From Sphingomonas bacterium (lineage in GTDB: Bacteria > Pseudomonadota > Alphaproteobacteria > Sphingomonadales > Sphingomonadaceae): DNA of 35,552 bases. The stretch lies in NCBI RefSeq assembly GCF_028293085.1, contig NZ_JAQGLC010000222.1, positions 1 to 35,552 of the forward strand. Direction: 5' to 3'. The position numbers were made by a program, and so were the translations under genes. The first letter of the stretch is position 1, and each line of letters starts with the position of its first letter. Shown piece by piece: positions 6,354 to 15,064 of the stretch. The notes beneath the pieces are model-generated. The model saw nothing but the letters and a program-made list of their open reading frames with translations, was not told where the DNA came from and searched no databases.

Positions 6354-8891
6354 GTGACAGAGATAGTATCGTTTTTTATTACATTCAGCAGTTTGCTCAG
6401 GATTCTCAGGAAGGTATCGACGGTCAATCCCAACCTTCCCTCGGGCTTTCTACCCCGGACCGGCACGGCGGCGACGCTCAATGCCGCCCGCCTGGCGTTG
6501 GTCGCGGCGTGCGGACTGGCGCTTGCGGGATCGGTCTTCGGCCTGTTGTTCGCGGTGCCGAGCGGGGCGATTACCGGCTTCGGGATCTGGCTGGTCGCCT
6601 CGTGCGTGGTGTTTTCGGCCTGCCTGCTGGTGTTGCTGGCGATCCGGCCGATCGACCAATTAGGGCCGATCGCCATCACGGCCACGGCCTATTTCGGTGC
6701 CTATCTGATCGCCAGCGCGGTCCACGCGATCTTCAACCCGCACAACAGCAGCACATTGTTCGCCGCGCTGTTCTGGCTGATCCCGCTCCAGACGTTCAAC
6801 AATATCGTGAACCGGGGGAGGAAGGCCCGGATATTGGCGTGGATTCTCCTGGTGGCGCCCTTGCTGACTCTCGGCCTGTTGTGGCCAAGGATTCTGCAGA
6901 TCTTCCCGCCGTCGCTCGCCGCTGTGCTGATCATCTTCTGCCTGGCGCATCTTGCCACGGCCCTGATGGTGAACATCCTGCTGCGCTACCGGGAGGCGTA
7001 TTTCAGCGAGCAGGAGCATTCGGCGAGCCTGCGCTTCGCCAGCCAGATCCTGGAGAGCATCACCGACGCCTTTTTCACGCTCGATCGGGAATGGCGTTTC
7101 ACCTTCCTCAATTCGGCCGTCGAACGCCAGATGGGGCAAGCGCGTTCCGACCTGATCGGCAAAGTGATCTGGGATGAGTTTCCGGCCTTGGCCGATGGCC
7201 TGTTCCGCCGTGAATTCGAACGCGTGACGCGCGACGACTGCAAAGTCTCGTTCGAGCACCTTTACGCCCGGACGGGCGCGCTGCTGAGCCTGAACGTCTA
7301 TCCCTCGGCCGAAGGGGTGGCCGTTTATTTCCAGGACATCACCGAGCAGCGCGCGACCGAGCAGGCGCTGCGTGCGGGCGAAAAGCGTCTCTCCGAACTG
7401 GCCGAATTCCTGGAAAAGGCCAATGACGCGATCATGGCCCGGGATATCGACGGTCGCGTGACGTTCTGGAACGCGAGCGCGGCGCGGCTCTTCGGGCTCC
7501 CTTCCGGGGAGGTGCTCGGTCGTCCGGTCCACGAAGTACTGGGCATCGACCTCGCTTTGTCGGAGGACGCCACCGCCCGGGTGCTCCGGGACGGCGAATG
7601 GCGCAGGGTGATCAATCTGCCCGCGATGGACGGCCGGCCGCTCGTCATCGACAGCCATCTGACCGTGATCCGCGACGACGCCGGAGAGCCCAAATCCATC
7701 CTGACGATCAACACCGACATCACCGCGCAGACCGCCATCGAGGAGCGCCTGCTGCGGACCGAGCGTCTGGAGTCGCTGGGCCAGTTGACCGGTGGGGTGG
7801 CGCACGATTTCAACAATCTGCTGACCGTCATCACCCTCAATGCCGAGGTCATCCTTCTCACGCCGACGGCGCCGGACGGCCTTCGCGATCTGGCCGAGAT
7901 GATCAAGCAGGCAGCGAGACGCGGGGCCGCGCTTACCCAGCGGCTGCTCGCCTTTGCCCGTCAGCAAACCCTGGAGCCGGTGCCGACCGACGTCCACGCC
8001 CTGCTCGCGGACACCGAGCCGTTGTTGCGGCAAGCCTTGCGCGAGGACATCACGCTCGCCTTGCTCGAAGAGACGGGAATCTGGGATGCGCTGGTCGATC
8101 CGAACCAGCTCGAAAACGCCCTGCTGAACCTTTGCGTGAACGCGAAAGATGCGATGCCGGACGGCGGCATGCTGACGATCGAGGCCACGAACGCCACCCT
8201 CGATCGGGACTATGCCGACCGTCACAGCGAGGTGACACCGGGCGATTATGTCGCGATCACCGTCACCGACAGCGGCACCGGCATCGCGCCGGAGAATCTG
8301 GGCAAGGTTTTCGACCCGTTTTTCACCACCAAGGAATTCGGCACGGGCACGGGCCTCGGCCTCAGCATGGTCTATGGCTTCGTCAAGCAATCCCGCGGCC
8401 ATATCTCGATCTATTCGGAGCCGGGACATGGGACCAATGTGAAGCTGTTCCTGCCGCGCGCGACCGACGCGCCCGAGGCCGGCGAGGACGAGGTAATCCT
8501 GCTGGAGGACATGCGGGGCACGGAGACCATCCTGGTAGTCGAGGACGATGATTTTCTCCGCGGCAGCGTCGCGCGCCAGCTGACCGGCCTCGGCTACCGC
8601 GTCATCACCAGCGCAAGCGGCCAGGAGGCGCTCGACCTGATCGGGGCCGGCATTCGGATCGACCTGCTGTTCACCGATGTGATCATGCCCGGCGGCCTCA
8701 ACGGGCCGGCCCTGGCGGAAGCCGCCCGGGCAGCGATCCCGGCATTGCGGGTGCTTTATACCTCGGGATACACCGAAAAGGTCATCGCCCACCGCGCAAA
8801 GCTGGACGGCGACATCCAGTTGCTCAGCAAGCCCTATGCCCTGGCCGACCTGGCCCTCAAGGTCCGGACCGTGCTGGCGGGACCAGCCTGA
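6354..8891 (+). CDS. Membrane PAS-PAS hybrid sensor histidine kinase with receiver domain
   Basis: A signalling protein of up to 845 residues. About 6 transmembrane helices occupy residues 43-205. Two PAS domains follow (about 225-335 and 345-455; the second has '[20 protein letters not shown]'). The HisKA dimer domain has its phospho-accepting histidine at residue 484 in '[11 protein letters not shown]'. The HATPase domain has an N-box ('[18 protein letters not shown]') and G-boxes ('DSGTGIAP', '[15 protein letters not shown]'). A C-terminal receiver carries its aspartate at residue 775 in '[11 protein letters not shown]'. All catalytic residues are present. No separate response regulator is adjacent, so output probably passes by phosphorelay to an unlinked partner. 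The start is uncertain: GTG 6354 and TTG 6393 are possible, neither with a clear Shine-Dalgarno, in an AT-rich leader. Confidence 0.93.
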   Translation: MTEIVSFFITFSSLLRILRKVSTVNPNLPSGFLPRTGTAATLNAARLALVAACGLALAGSVFGLLFAVPSGAITGFGIWLVASCVVFSACLLVLLAIRPIDQLGPIAITATAYFGAYLIASAVHAIFNPHNSSTLFAALFWLIPLQTFNNIVNRGRKARILAWILLVAPLLTLGLLWPRILQIFPPSLAAVLIIFCLAHLATALMVNILLRYREAYFSEQEHSASLRFASQILESITDAFFTLDREWRFTFLNSAVERQMGQARSDLIGKVIWDEFPALADGLFRREFERVTRDDCKVSFEHLYARTGALLSLNVYPSAEGVAVYFQDITEQRATEQALRAGEKRLSELAEFLEKANDAIMARDIDGRVTFWNASAARLFGLPSGEVLGRPVHEVLGIDLALSEDATARVLRDGEWRRVINLPAMDGRPLVIDSHLTVIRDDAGEPKSILTINTDITAQTAIEERLLRTERLESLGQLTGGVAHDFNNLLTVITLNAEVILLTPTAPDGLRDLAEMIKQAARRGAALTQRLLAFARQQTLEPVPTDVHALLADTEPLLRQALREDITLALLEETGIWDALVDPNQLENALLNLCVNAKDAMPDGGMLTIEATNATLDRDYADRHSEVTPGDYVAITVTDSGTGIAPENLGKVFDPFFTTKEFGTGTGLGLSMVYGFVKQSRGHISIYSEPGHGTNVKLFLPRATDAPEAGEDEVILLEDMRGTETILVVEDDDFLRGSVARQLTGLGYRVITSASGQEALDLIGAGIRIDLLFTDVIMPGGLNGPALAEAARAAIPALRVLYTSGYTEKVIAHRAKLDGDIQLLSKPYALADLALKVRTVLAGPA

Positions 8892-9009
8892 CGCAGAGCC
8901 GGATCGACGGAGCGCGACATCGCATTCTTTCCGGCGCGGCAAGGTCGATCGCAGCTTGGCTATCGGCGACGACCGGCTTAACCTCGCGCAAGGCGGATCG
9001 GGGTTTAAG

Positions 9010-12000
9010 ATGTTGAAGCTTTGCGGGTTTGTGGGTGGGGTTAGTGTGGTTGCGTGCGCGAGCGCGGCCGGCGCGGCGGACAAGCCCGTCTTCGCTCCGG
9101 CCCCGGCCTGGGTGACCCCGGTCGCCCCGCCGGCGATCGATCCGAAAAGCGACGGCGCGGCGATCCGGATGATGCTGCAGGACCAGCAGGTCTCGCTCGA
9201 GCCGGGCAAGCAGAGCCGCTATTCCGAGAATATCCTCAAGATCCAGACGCCGCAGGGCCTGCAGGCGGGATCGGTCAATGTCGCGTGGAATCCCGACACC
9301 GACACGCTGACCATCCACAAGCTGCATCTGCTGCGCGGCACCCAGGTGATCGACGTGCTTGCCTCGGGCCAGACCTTCACCGTGCTGCGCCGCGAGAACA
9401 ATCTCGAAAAGGCGATGCTCGACGGGGTGCTGACCGCGACGATCCAGCCCGAGGGGCTGCAGGTCGGCGACGTGATCGATTTCGCGGCGACGCTCACCCA
9501 CAGCGACCCCACGCTGAAGGATCATGCCGAGATCGTCGCCGGCGGCTGGGACGGTGTGCCGGTCGGCGTCGCCCATCTGCGCGCGAGCTGGCCGTCCGCG
9601 ATGCCGGTGCGGCTGCGCGTCGCGCCCGGCCTGCCCGCGCTCAAGCCGCGCAAGGAAAAGGACGGCAGGACCGTCGTCGAGCTGAACCTCGCCAATCTCC
9701 AGCCCTTCGTCGCGCCCAAGGGCGCACCGATGCGTTACGGGATCAACCGCGTCGTCGAGATGAGCGATTTCGCGTCGTGGCAGGCGATCTCCGAGCTGAT
9801 GGCCCCGCTCTACGTCAAGGCATCGACGCTGCCCGCGACCGGGCCGCTGCAGACCGAGATCCAGGCGATCCGCGCAAAGACCAGCGATCCCAAGGCGCGC
9901 GCCGAAGCGGCGCTGGCGCTGGTGCAGGACCGGGTGCGCTACGTCTTTCTCGGCATGAACGAAGGCGGGCTGGTGCCGGCCGATGCCGAGACGACCTGGT
10001 CGCGCCGCTTCGGCGACTGCAAGGGCAAGACGGCGTTGCTGCTCGCGGTGCTGCACGCGCTCGATATCGCGGCGCAGCCGGTGCTGGTCAGCTCGCGCCT
10101 GGGCGACGGCATGGACCAGCGCCTGCCGACGGTCGGCGCGTTCGACCATGTCTTCGTCAAGGCATTGGTGGCTGGCAAGACCTATTGGCTGGACGGGACG
10201 CGGACCGGCGACGGCCCGCTCGACGGGATCGAGATCCCCGCCTTCCATTGGGCCTTGCCGGTCGGCCCGGGCGGCGGCCAGCTGGTCGCGCTGATGCCGC
10301 CGCCGCTCGATCAGCCCAATGCGATCACCACGGTCCGCATCGACGCGACCGCCGGGATCACCGCGCCCGCCCCCTTCCATGTCGAGATGGTCACCAAAGG
10401 CGACGAGGCGGTCGGGACCAATCTGGCTCTGTCCAACCTGACCCCGGACGCGCTCGACCGGGCGCTGCGCCAGTTCTGGAAAGGCCAGTATGATTTCGTC
10501 GAGGTGAAGAGCACGACCGTCTCGTTCGACCCCGCGACCCGGACCGAGAAAATGGTGATGGACGGGATCGCCACGATGGACTGGGACGGCGGCCGATATG
10601 AGACCGACGGATTGCGCGTCGGCTACAAGGCCGATTTCAGCCGCGATGCCGGGGCCGATTTGACCGCGCCGTTCGCCGTCACCTACCCCTTTTATTCGCG
10701 CACCGTCGAAGAGATCACGCTGCCGCCGGGCTGGGTTTCCACCACCGATGCGGCGGACGAGGTCGACAAGACGGTGGCCGGTATCGCCTATCGCCGCCAC
10801 GCTTCTTACGAGAAGAACGTCTTCAGGGTCGAGAAGACCGAGCGCAGCGTGGCGCCCGAATTCCCCGCCGCAGACGCGGTCGCGGCGCAGGCCGCACTCC
10901 GGGCGCTGGCGGCCGGGGCGGTCTATGTGAAGCAGCCGGCCCGCTATGTGTCGACCGAGAAGGAGATCACGGCATCGCTCGGCAAGACGCCGACGACGGC
11001 CTCGGCCTTTGTCGATCGCGGCAACATGCTGCTCGATCACCAGCGGTTCGACGAGGCGATCGCGGATTTCGACAAGGCGCTCGCGCTCGATCCGAAATAT
11101 GCGGTCGCGCTGGCCGACCGCGGCATCACCTATGTGTGGAAGAACGACGAAGCGGCGGCGACGCGGGATCTGGATGCGGCCGCCGCGATCGATCCGCGCC
11201 AGGTGGTGGTCTATCGCGCGCGCGCCATGATGGCGATGCACCACGACAAGATGCCGGAGGCGATCGCGGCGCTGTCCACCGCGCTCGACCTCCAGCCGGG
11301 CGACCCCTTTGCGCTGCGGATGCGGGTGCGGGCCTGGCGCGAGATCGGCGACGACGAGCATGTCCTGACCGACGGCGCCGCGCTGATCCGGCAGAATCCG
11401 GGGGATGTGGAAAGTTATCTGATGCGCGCCAACGCCTTTCGCCATCAGGGCCTGCCGGACAAGGCGGCGGACGAGGCGGCGGCGGCGGCCGCGGCCAACC
11501 CCGATGATCCCTTCGCGCATGTCACCGCCGCGCGGATCTACGATGCGCTCGGCAAGGGCGATCTCGCGACGAAGGAATTCGACCGCGCGATCGCGATCAA
11601 GCCCGAATCCTATATCTATCTCAACCGCAGCCTGTCGCGGCCCAAGACCGATTTCGCCGCGCGCCGGACGGATCTGGATGCGGCGCTGAAGCTCGAGCCC
11701 AAATCGCCCGACGCGCTGGCCGCGTCGGCGGAGTTGCTGCAGGATCAGGGCGATTATGCCGGCGCGATCAGGACCTGGACGGCGATGCTGGCCGACGCGC
11801 CGAAAAACCCGGAGCTGCTCGTCCGCCGCGCGATCGCCTATACCAAGGCGAACCAGCCCGTGCTGGCCGAGAAGGATTATGTCGGGCTCGACCGGACGGC
11901 GTTGAGGCCTGAGCAGCTCAACAATATCTGCTGGTCCAAGGCGACTGCCAATGTGTTGCTGCAATCGGCGCTGGCGGATTGCGACGCGGCACTGGCCAGG

Positions 12001-12273
12001 GCGCCCGACAGCGCGGCCTTTCTCGACAGCCGCGCCTTCGTGCTGTTGCGGCTCGACCGGCTGGACGAGGCACTGGCCGGTTACGACCGATCGCTGGCGA
12101 AGAATCCGAGCAGCGCCGCCTCGCTGTTCGGGCGCGCCGTGACCCAGGCGAAGAAGGGCGACAAGGCGAAGGCCGACAGCGACCTTCAGGCCGCGCTGAA
12201 GCGGGATCCCGACGTGCGGAAGGATTTCGAGGGCTATGGGGTGTCGATGCCGGCTGCGGCGGCGGCGAAATAG
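9010..12273 (+). CDS. Exported DUF3857 / transglutaminase-like / TPR protein
   Basis: A large exported protein of 1087 residues. It begins with a signal peptide ('CGFVGGVSVVACASAAGAA'). A DUF3857 domain occupies roughly residues 50-270. A transglutaminase-like core follows, whose triad fits C337 ('FGDCKGK'), H380 ('FDHVFV') and D395 ('WLDGT'). After a beta-rich linker, a long array of TPR repeats covers about 670-1075, for example 'FDEAIADFDKALALDPKYA' and 'LDEALAGYDRSLAKNP'. DUF3857-transglutaminase proteins are common in sphingomonads and Bacteroidetes. The intact triad suggests a protease, amidase or cross-linking role in the periplasm, with TPRs binding a partner; no substrate is known. 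ATG 9010 is used because it opens the signal peptide; the frame extends upstream without family content. A cupin gene follows 29 bases later. Confidence 0.92.
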   Translation: MLKLCGFVGGVSVVACASAAGAADKPVFAPAPAWVTPVAPPAIDPKSDGAAIRMMLQDQQVSLEPGKQSRYSENILKIQTPQGLQAGSVNVAWNPDTDTLTIHKLHLLRGTQVIDVLASGQTFTVLRRENNLEKAMLDGVLTATIQPEGLQVGDVIDFAATLTHSDPTLKDHAEIVAGGWDGVPVGVAHLRASWPSAMPVRLRVAPGLPALKPRKEKDGRTVVELNLANLQPFVAPKGAPMRYGINRVVEMSDFASWQAISELMAPLYVKASTLPATGPLQTEIQAIRAKTSDPKARAEAALALVQDRVRYVFLGMNEGGLVPADAETTWSRRFGDCKGKTALLLAVLHALDIAAQPVLVSSRLGDGMDQRLPTVGAFDHVFVKALVAGKTYWLDGTRTGDGPLDGIEIPAFHWALPVGPGGGQLVALMPPPLDQPNAITTVRIDATAGITAPAPFHVEMVTKGDEAVGTNLALSNLTPDALDRALRQFWKGQYDFVEVKSTTVSFDPATRTEKMVMDGIATMDWDGGRYETDGLRVGYKADFSRDAGADLTAPFAVTYPFYSRTVEEITLPPGWVSTTDAADEVDKTVAGIAYRRHASYEKNVFRVEKTERSVAPEFPAADAVAAQAALRALAAGAVYVKQPARYVSTEKEITASLGKTPTTASAFVDRGNMLLDHQRFDEAIADFDKALALDPKYAVALADRGITYVWKNDEAAATRDLDAAAAIDPRQVVVYRARAMMAMHHDKMPEAIAALSTALDLQPGDPFALRMRVRAWREIGDDEHVLTDGAALIRQNPGDVESYLMRANAFRHQGLPDKAADEAAAAAAANPDDPFAHVTAARIYDALGKGDLATKEFDRAIAIKPESYIYLNRSLSRPKTDFAARRTDLDAALKLEPKSPDALAASAELLQDQGDYAGAIRTWTAMLADAPKNPELLVRRAIAYTKANQPVLAEKDYVGLDRTALRPEQLNNICWSKATANVLLQSALADCDAALARAPDSAAFLDSRAFVLLRLDRLDEALAGYDRSLAKNPSSAASLFGRAVTQAKKGDKAKADSDLQAALKRDPDVRKDFEGYGVSMPAAAAAK

Positions 12274-12302
12274 GCGAGCGCTCGCCGCACGCGGAGGAGT
12301 GG

Positions 12303-12656
12303 ATGAAAGCGGACGCCCGAAGTGGAGTGATCTCCTTGCGCGACGCCGAAGCCATGATCCCCGGCCCGGCGGGCGAGCGCGCGGCCCGCGTGCTGAAGCG
12401 CGGGACGCTCGATATCGCGCTGTCGGTGCCGGTCGCCCCGAACGAGCAGACGCCGCACGAGCAGGACGAGCTCTACCTCGTCATCCGCGGCACCGGCGTC
12501 CTGGTGCATGGCGGCGAGCGCGATCCGTTCGGGGCGGGCGATGTGCTGTTCGTGGCGGCGGGGGTCGAGCATCGCTACGAGGATTTCAGCGGCGATCTGG
12601 CATTGTGGCGGATTTTCTATGGACGGAACGGCGGGGAGGTTGCTGCCGACGAATAA
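12303..12656 (+). CDS. Small cupin-domain protein
   Basis: A single-domain cupin of 117 residues. Both cupin motifs are visible: motif 1 'TPHEQDELYLVIRGTGVLVHGG' gives His, Glu and Glu metal ligands (a His-x-x-x-Asp/Glu-Glu variant), and motif 2 'FGAGDVLFVAAGVEHRYEDF' gives the last His. It probably binds a divalent metal. The family is too broad to name a reaction; many such small cupins are sugar isomerases, dioxygenases or simple sensors. The ATG has an excellent Shine-Dalgarno (GGAGGAG) and lies 29 bases after the TPR-protein gene, so the two are probably co-transcribed. Confidence 0.9.
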   Translation: MKADARSGVISLRDAEAMIPGPAGERAARVLKRGTLDIALSVPVAPNEQTPHEQDELYLVIRGTGVLVHGGERDPFGAGDVLFVAAGVEHRYEDFSGDLALWRIFYGRNGGEVAADE

Positions 12657-12910
12657 GGCCGGCGAAGGGCTTCGTTGGCAATCGCCACGGCGCCGGCATC
12701 GTCCCCGAATTTCGCCACACGCGCCCCGTCCGGCCGCGATCGAGTCGATGCCGCGTCGACCTTTTTCCGCTCGATATCACCATGATGGCGGGATCACGGG
12801 TTCCATAACATCCGGAATGGTTTCACCGCTTTTTAACGAGCGTGCATGCAAGAAACGGAACGTTACGGTGGCGGCACGCAGAGCCGGGCCCTTTTTGCGG
12901 AACAACGTCC

Positions 12911-14980
12911 ATGCTCGACGTCGCCCTGTGCATCGCAACCGACCATGATCCATGGCTGGTTCTGCTCGCCGTCTTCGTCTGCTGCACCGGCGCCTTTGCG
13001 ATCGTCCAGATGCTCGGCCGCGCGCAGGTCACCACCGGCATGCAGCGCTTCGGCTGGCTGTTCCTGACCGCGGTCGGCGCCGGGGCGACGATCTGGTGCA
13101 CCCATTTCGTCGCGATGCTCGCTTATGAGGCCGGGGTTCCGGTCACGCTCGATCCCGTGCTGACGATCGTCTCGCTGATCGTCGCGATCGCCGGGACGGG
13201 CCTGGGCTTCGCCATCGCCACGCGGCGGCGGGGCTCGATCCATTCCTTCATCGGCGGCGGCGTGGTCGGGCTGGCGATCGCGACGATGCATTTCACCGGC
13301 ATGGCCGCCTACCGCGTCGACGGCCTCGTCGCGTGGCGCCTGCCGTTCGTCGTCGCGTCGATACTGTGCGCGGTGGTCTTCGCCGGCACGGCGCTGGTGG
13401 CGCTCGGCTCGGCGAGGCTCGGCCGCTGGCGCGTCGCGGTCGGCACGGGGCTGCTCGTCACCGCGATCGCGACCCTGCATTTCGTGGCGATGACCGCGCT
13501 GCGCATCACCCCGCTCAGGATCAGCGAAGCGCCGCTCGATCCGGGCCAGATGCAGGCATTGGGCTTGGCCACCGCGCTGGTCGGGCTTGTCGTGATCGCC
13601 ACCGGCGTGTTCGCCGCGCTGATCGACCGCTGGACGCGGTCCGACGCGATGCAGCGCCTGCACCATATGGCGATGAACGATGCGCTGACCGGGCTGCCCA
13701 ACCGGGTCAGCTTCCAGGCCGAGCTGGCGCGCCAGCTCGACAGCGCGCGCGCCAGCGGCAGCCAGCTCGGTGTCGTCGCGGTCGACCTCAACCGCTTCAA
13801 GGAGATCAACGACGTCCATGGCCACAAGGCCGGCGACGACGTGCTGATCGCATTGGCGCAGCGCATGCGGCGCGAAATGGGCCGGCACGAGACGGTCGCG
13901 CGGCTGGGCGGCGACGAGTTCGTCGCGATCACCCGCTTCGATGACCGCGCACAGCTGATCGCCTTCGCCAGCCGCATCAAAGCCACGCTCGAGACGCCGC
14001 TCTCAATCGGGTCGTTCGAGGCGCGCGTCGGCGCGAGCATCGGCGTCGCGGTTTATCCGAACGACGCGTCCGACGCGCAGATCCTGACCAACAATGCCGA
14101 TCTCGCCATGTACCGCGCCAAGAGCGAGGGTTCGCCGGCGCCCTGTTTCTACGATGCGACGCTCGACGAGGCGATCCGCGAGCGGCGCGAGCTGGCGGCC
14201 GATCTGCGCGTCGCGCTCGACGAGAATCGGCTCGAAGTCCATTACCAGGTCCAGGCCTCGGTCACGACGCAGGCCGTGACCGGCTATGAGGCGCTGGTGC
14301 GCTGGACGCATCCGGTGCGCGGGCCGATCTCGCCCGAGGTCTTCATTCCGATCGCCGAGGAGAATGGCCTGATCCTGACGCTCGGCGAATGGGTCATGCG
14401 CCGCGCCTGCACCGATGCGATGGGCTGGGAGCATCAATCCAGGGTGGCGGTGAACGTGTCGCCGGTGCAGCTCGCCCATGCCGATCTGCCGCGGCTGTTC
14501 CACCAGATCATGCTGGAAACCGGCCTGCCGCCGCGCCGGCTGGAAATCGAGCTGACCGAGACGGCGATCATGGCGGACCGGGTCCATGCGCTGCACGTGC
14601 TGCGCCAGATCAAGGCGCTCGGCGTCGGCGTCGCGCTTGACGATTTCGGCACGGGCTATTCCTCGCTGGAGACGCTCCGGGCGTTTCCGTTCGACAAGAT
14701 CAAGCTCGACCGGCTGTTCGTCTCCGAGCTGGCGGACAGCCCGCAGGCGACCGCGATCATCCGCGCCGTGCTCGCACTGGGCAAGAGCCTGGCGATCCCG
14801 GTGCTCGCCGAGGGGATCGAGACCGAGGAGCAACTCGCGGTGCTGCAACGCGAGGGCTGCGACGAGGCGCAGGGCTTCCTGCTCGGCTATCCCGAGCCGC
14901 TGCCGCTGTCGACCCGGCCGCCCTTCGCCGACCGGCCGCAAGCCGCCGCGCCCGCCCGTCGCCGCCGCGCCGCGGGCTGA
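12911..14980 (+). CDS. MHYT-GGDEF-EAL cyclic-di-GMP synthase/phosphodiesterase
   Basis: A membrane cyclic-di-GMP enzyme of 689 residues. The N-terminal MHYT sensor (about residues 1-230) has seven predicted helices and the repeated signatures 'CTHFVAML', 'TMHFTGMAAY' and 'TLHFVAMTAL', proposed in this family to bind copper and sense O2, CO or NO. The GGDEF domain has an intact active site (residues 333-337). The inhibitory RxxD site normally upstream is absent (GxxE is found), so product inhibition may be weak. The EAL domain has its motif at 460-462, and 'VNVSPVQL', 'ELTETAIM', 'LDDFGTGYSS' and 'AEGIETEEQ' are conserved, so phosphodiesterase activity is likely. ATG 12911 is preferred over 12842 because it opens directly onto the first helix. 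Confidence 0.95.
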   Translation: MLDVALCIATDHDPWLVLLAVFVCCTGAFAIVQMLGRAQVTTGMQRFGWLFLTAVGAGATIWCTHFVAMLAYEAGVPVTLDPVLTIVSLIVAIAGTGLGFAIATRRRGSIHSFIGGGVVGLAIATMHFTGMAAYRVDGLVAWRLPFVVASILCAVVFAGTALVALGSARLGRWRVAVGTGLLVTAIATLHFVAMTALRITPLRISEAPLDPGQMQALGLATALVGLVVIATGVFAALIDRWTRSDAMQRLHHMAMNDALTGLPNRVSFQAELARQLDSARASGSQLGVVAVDLNRFKEINDVHGHKAGDDVLIALAQRMRREMGRHETVARLGGDEFVAITRFDDRAQLIAFASRIKATLETPLSIGSFEARVGASIGVAVYPNDASDAQILTNNADLAMYRAKSEGSPAPCFYDATLDEAIRERRELAADLRVALDENRLEVHYQVQASVTTQAVTGYEALVRWTHPVRGPISPEVFIPIAEENGLILTLGEWVMRRACTDAMGWEHQSRVAVNVSPVQLAHADLPRLFHQIMLETGLPPRRLEIELTETAIMADRVHALHVLRQIKALGVGVALDDFGTGYSSLETLRAFPFDKIKLDRLFVSELADSPQATAIIRAVLALGKSLAIPVLAEGIETEEQLAVLQREGCDEAQGFLLGYPEPLPLSTRPPFADRPQAAAPARRRRAAG

Positions 14981-15010
14981 AGCCGAGGGCACCGACGGGG
15001 CGACTCCCCA

Positions 15011-15042
15011 CCCCTGTTCAGCCCCGCCCCTGTTCAGCCCCG
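15011..15042. repeat. 16-bp tandem duplication
   Basis: CCCCTGTTCAGCCCCG occurs twice in direct succession (15011-15026 and 15027-15042), 23 bases before the halogenase start. It is probably a replication-slippage product. Its copy number could vary between strains and change the spacing of the leader. Confidence 0.85.
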
Positions 15043-15064
15043 CCCCGCTGGGTTACGAAACCGC

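Noticed and set aside
6660..9209. An 849-codon minus-strand open frame opposite the kinase
   Set aside because: It is antisense to all catalytic boxes of the histidine kinase, and its own translation resembles no protein family.
8857..11964. A 1035-codon minus-strand open frame opposite the TPR protein
   Set aside because: It is a shadow of the DUF3857/transglutaminase gene with low-complexity Arg-rich translation and no signature motifs.
12657..12910. Possible c-di-GMP riboswitch upstream of the MHYT-GGDEF-EAL gene
   Set aside because: I could not find the conserved core or tetraloop arrangement of GEMM riboswitches, and the leader looks like ordinary GC-rich intergenic DNA.
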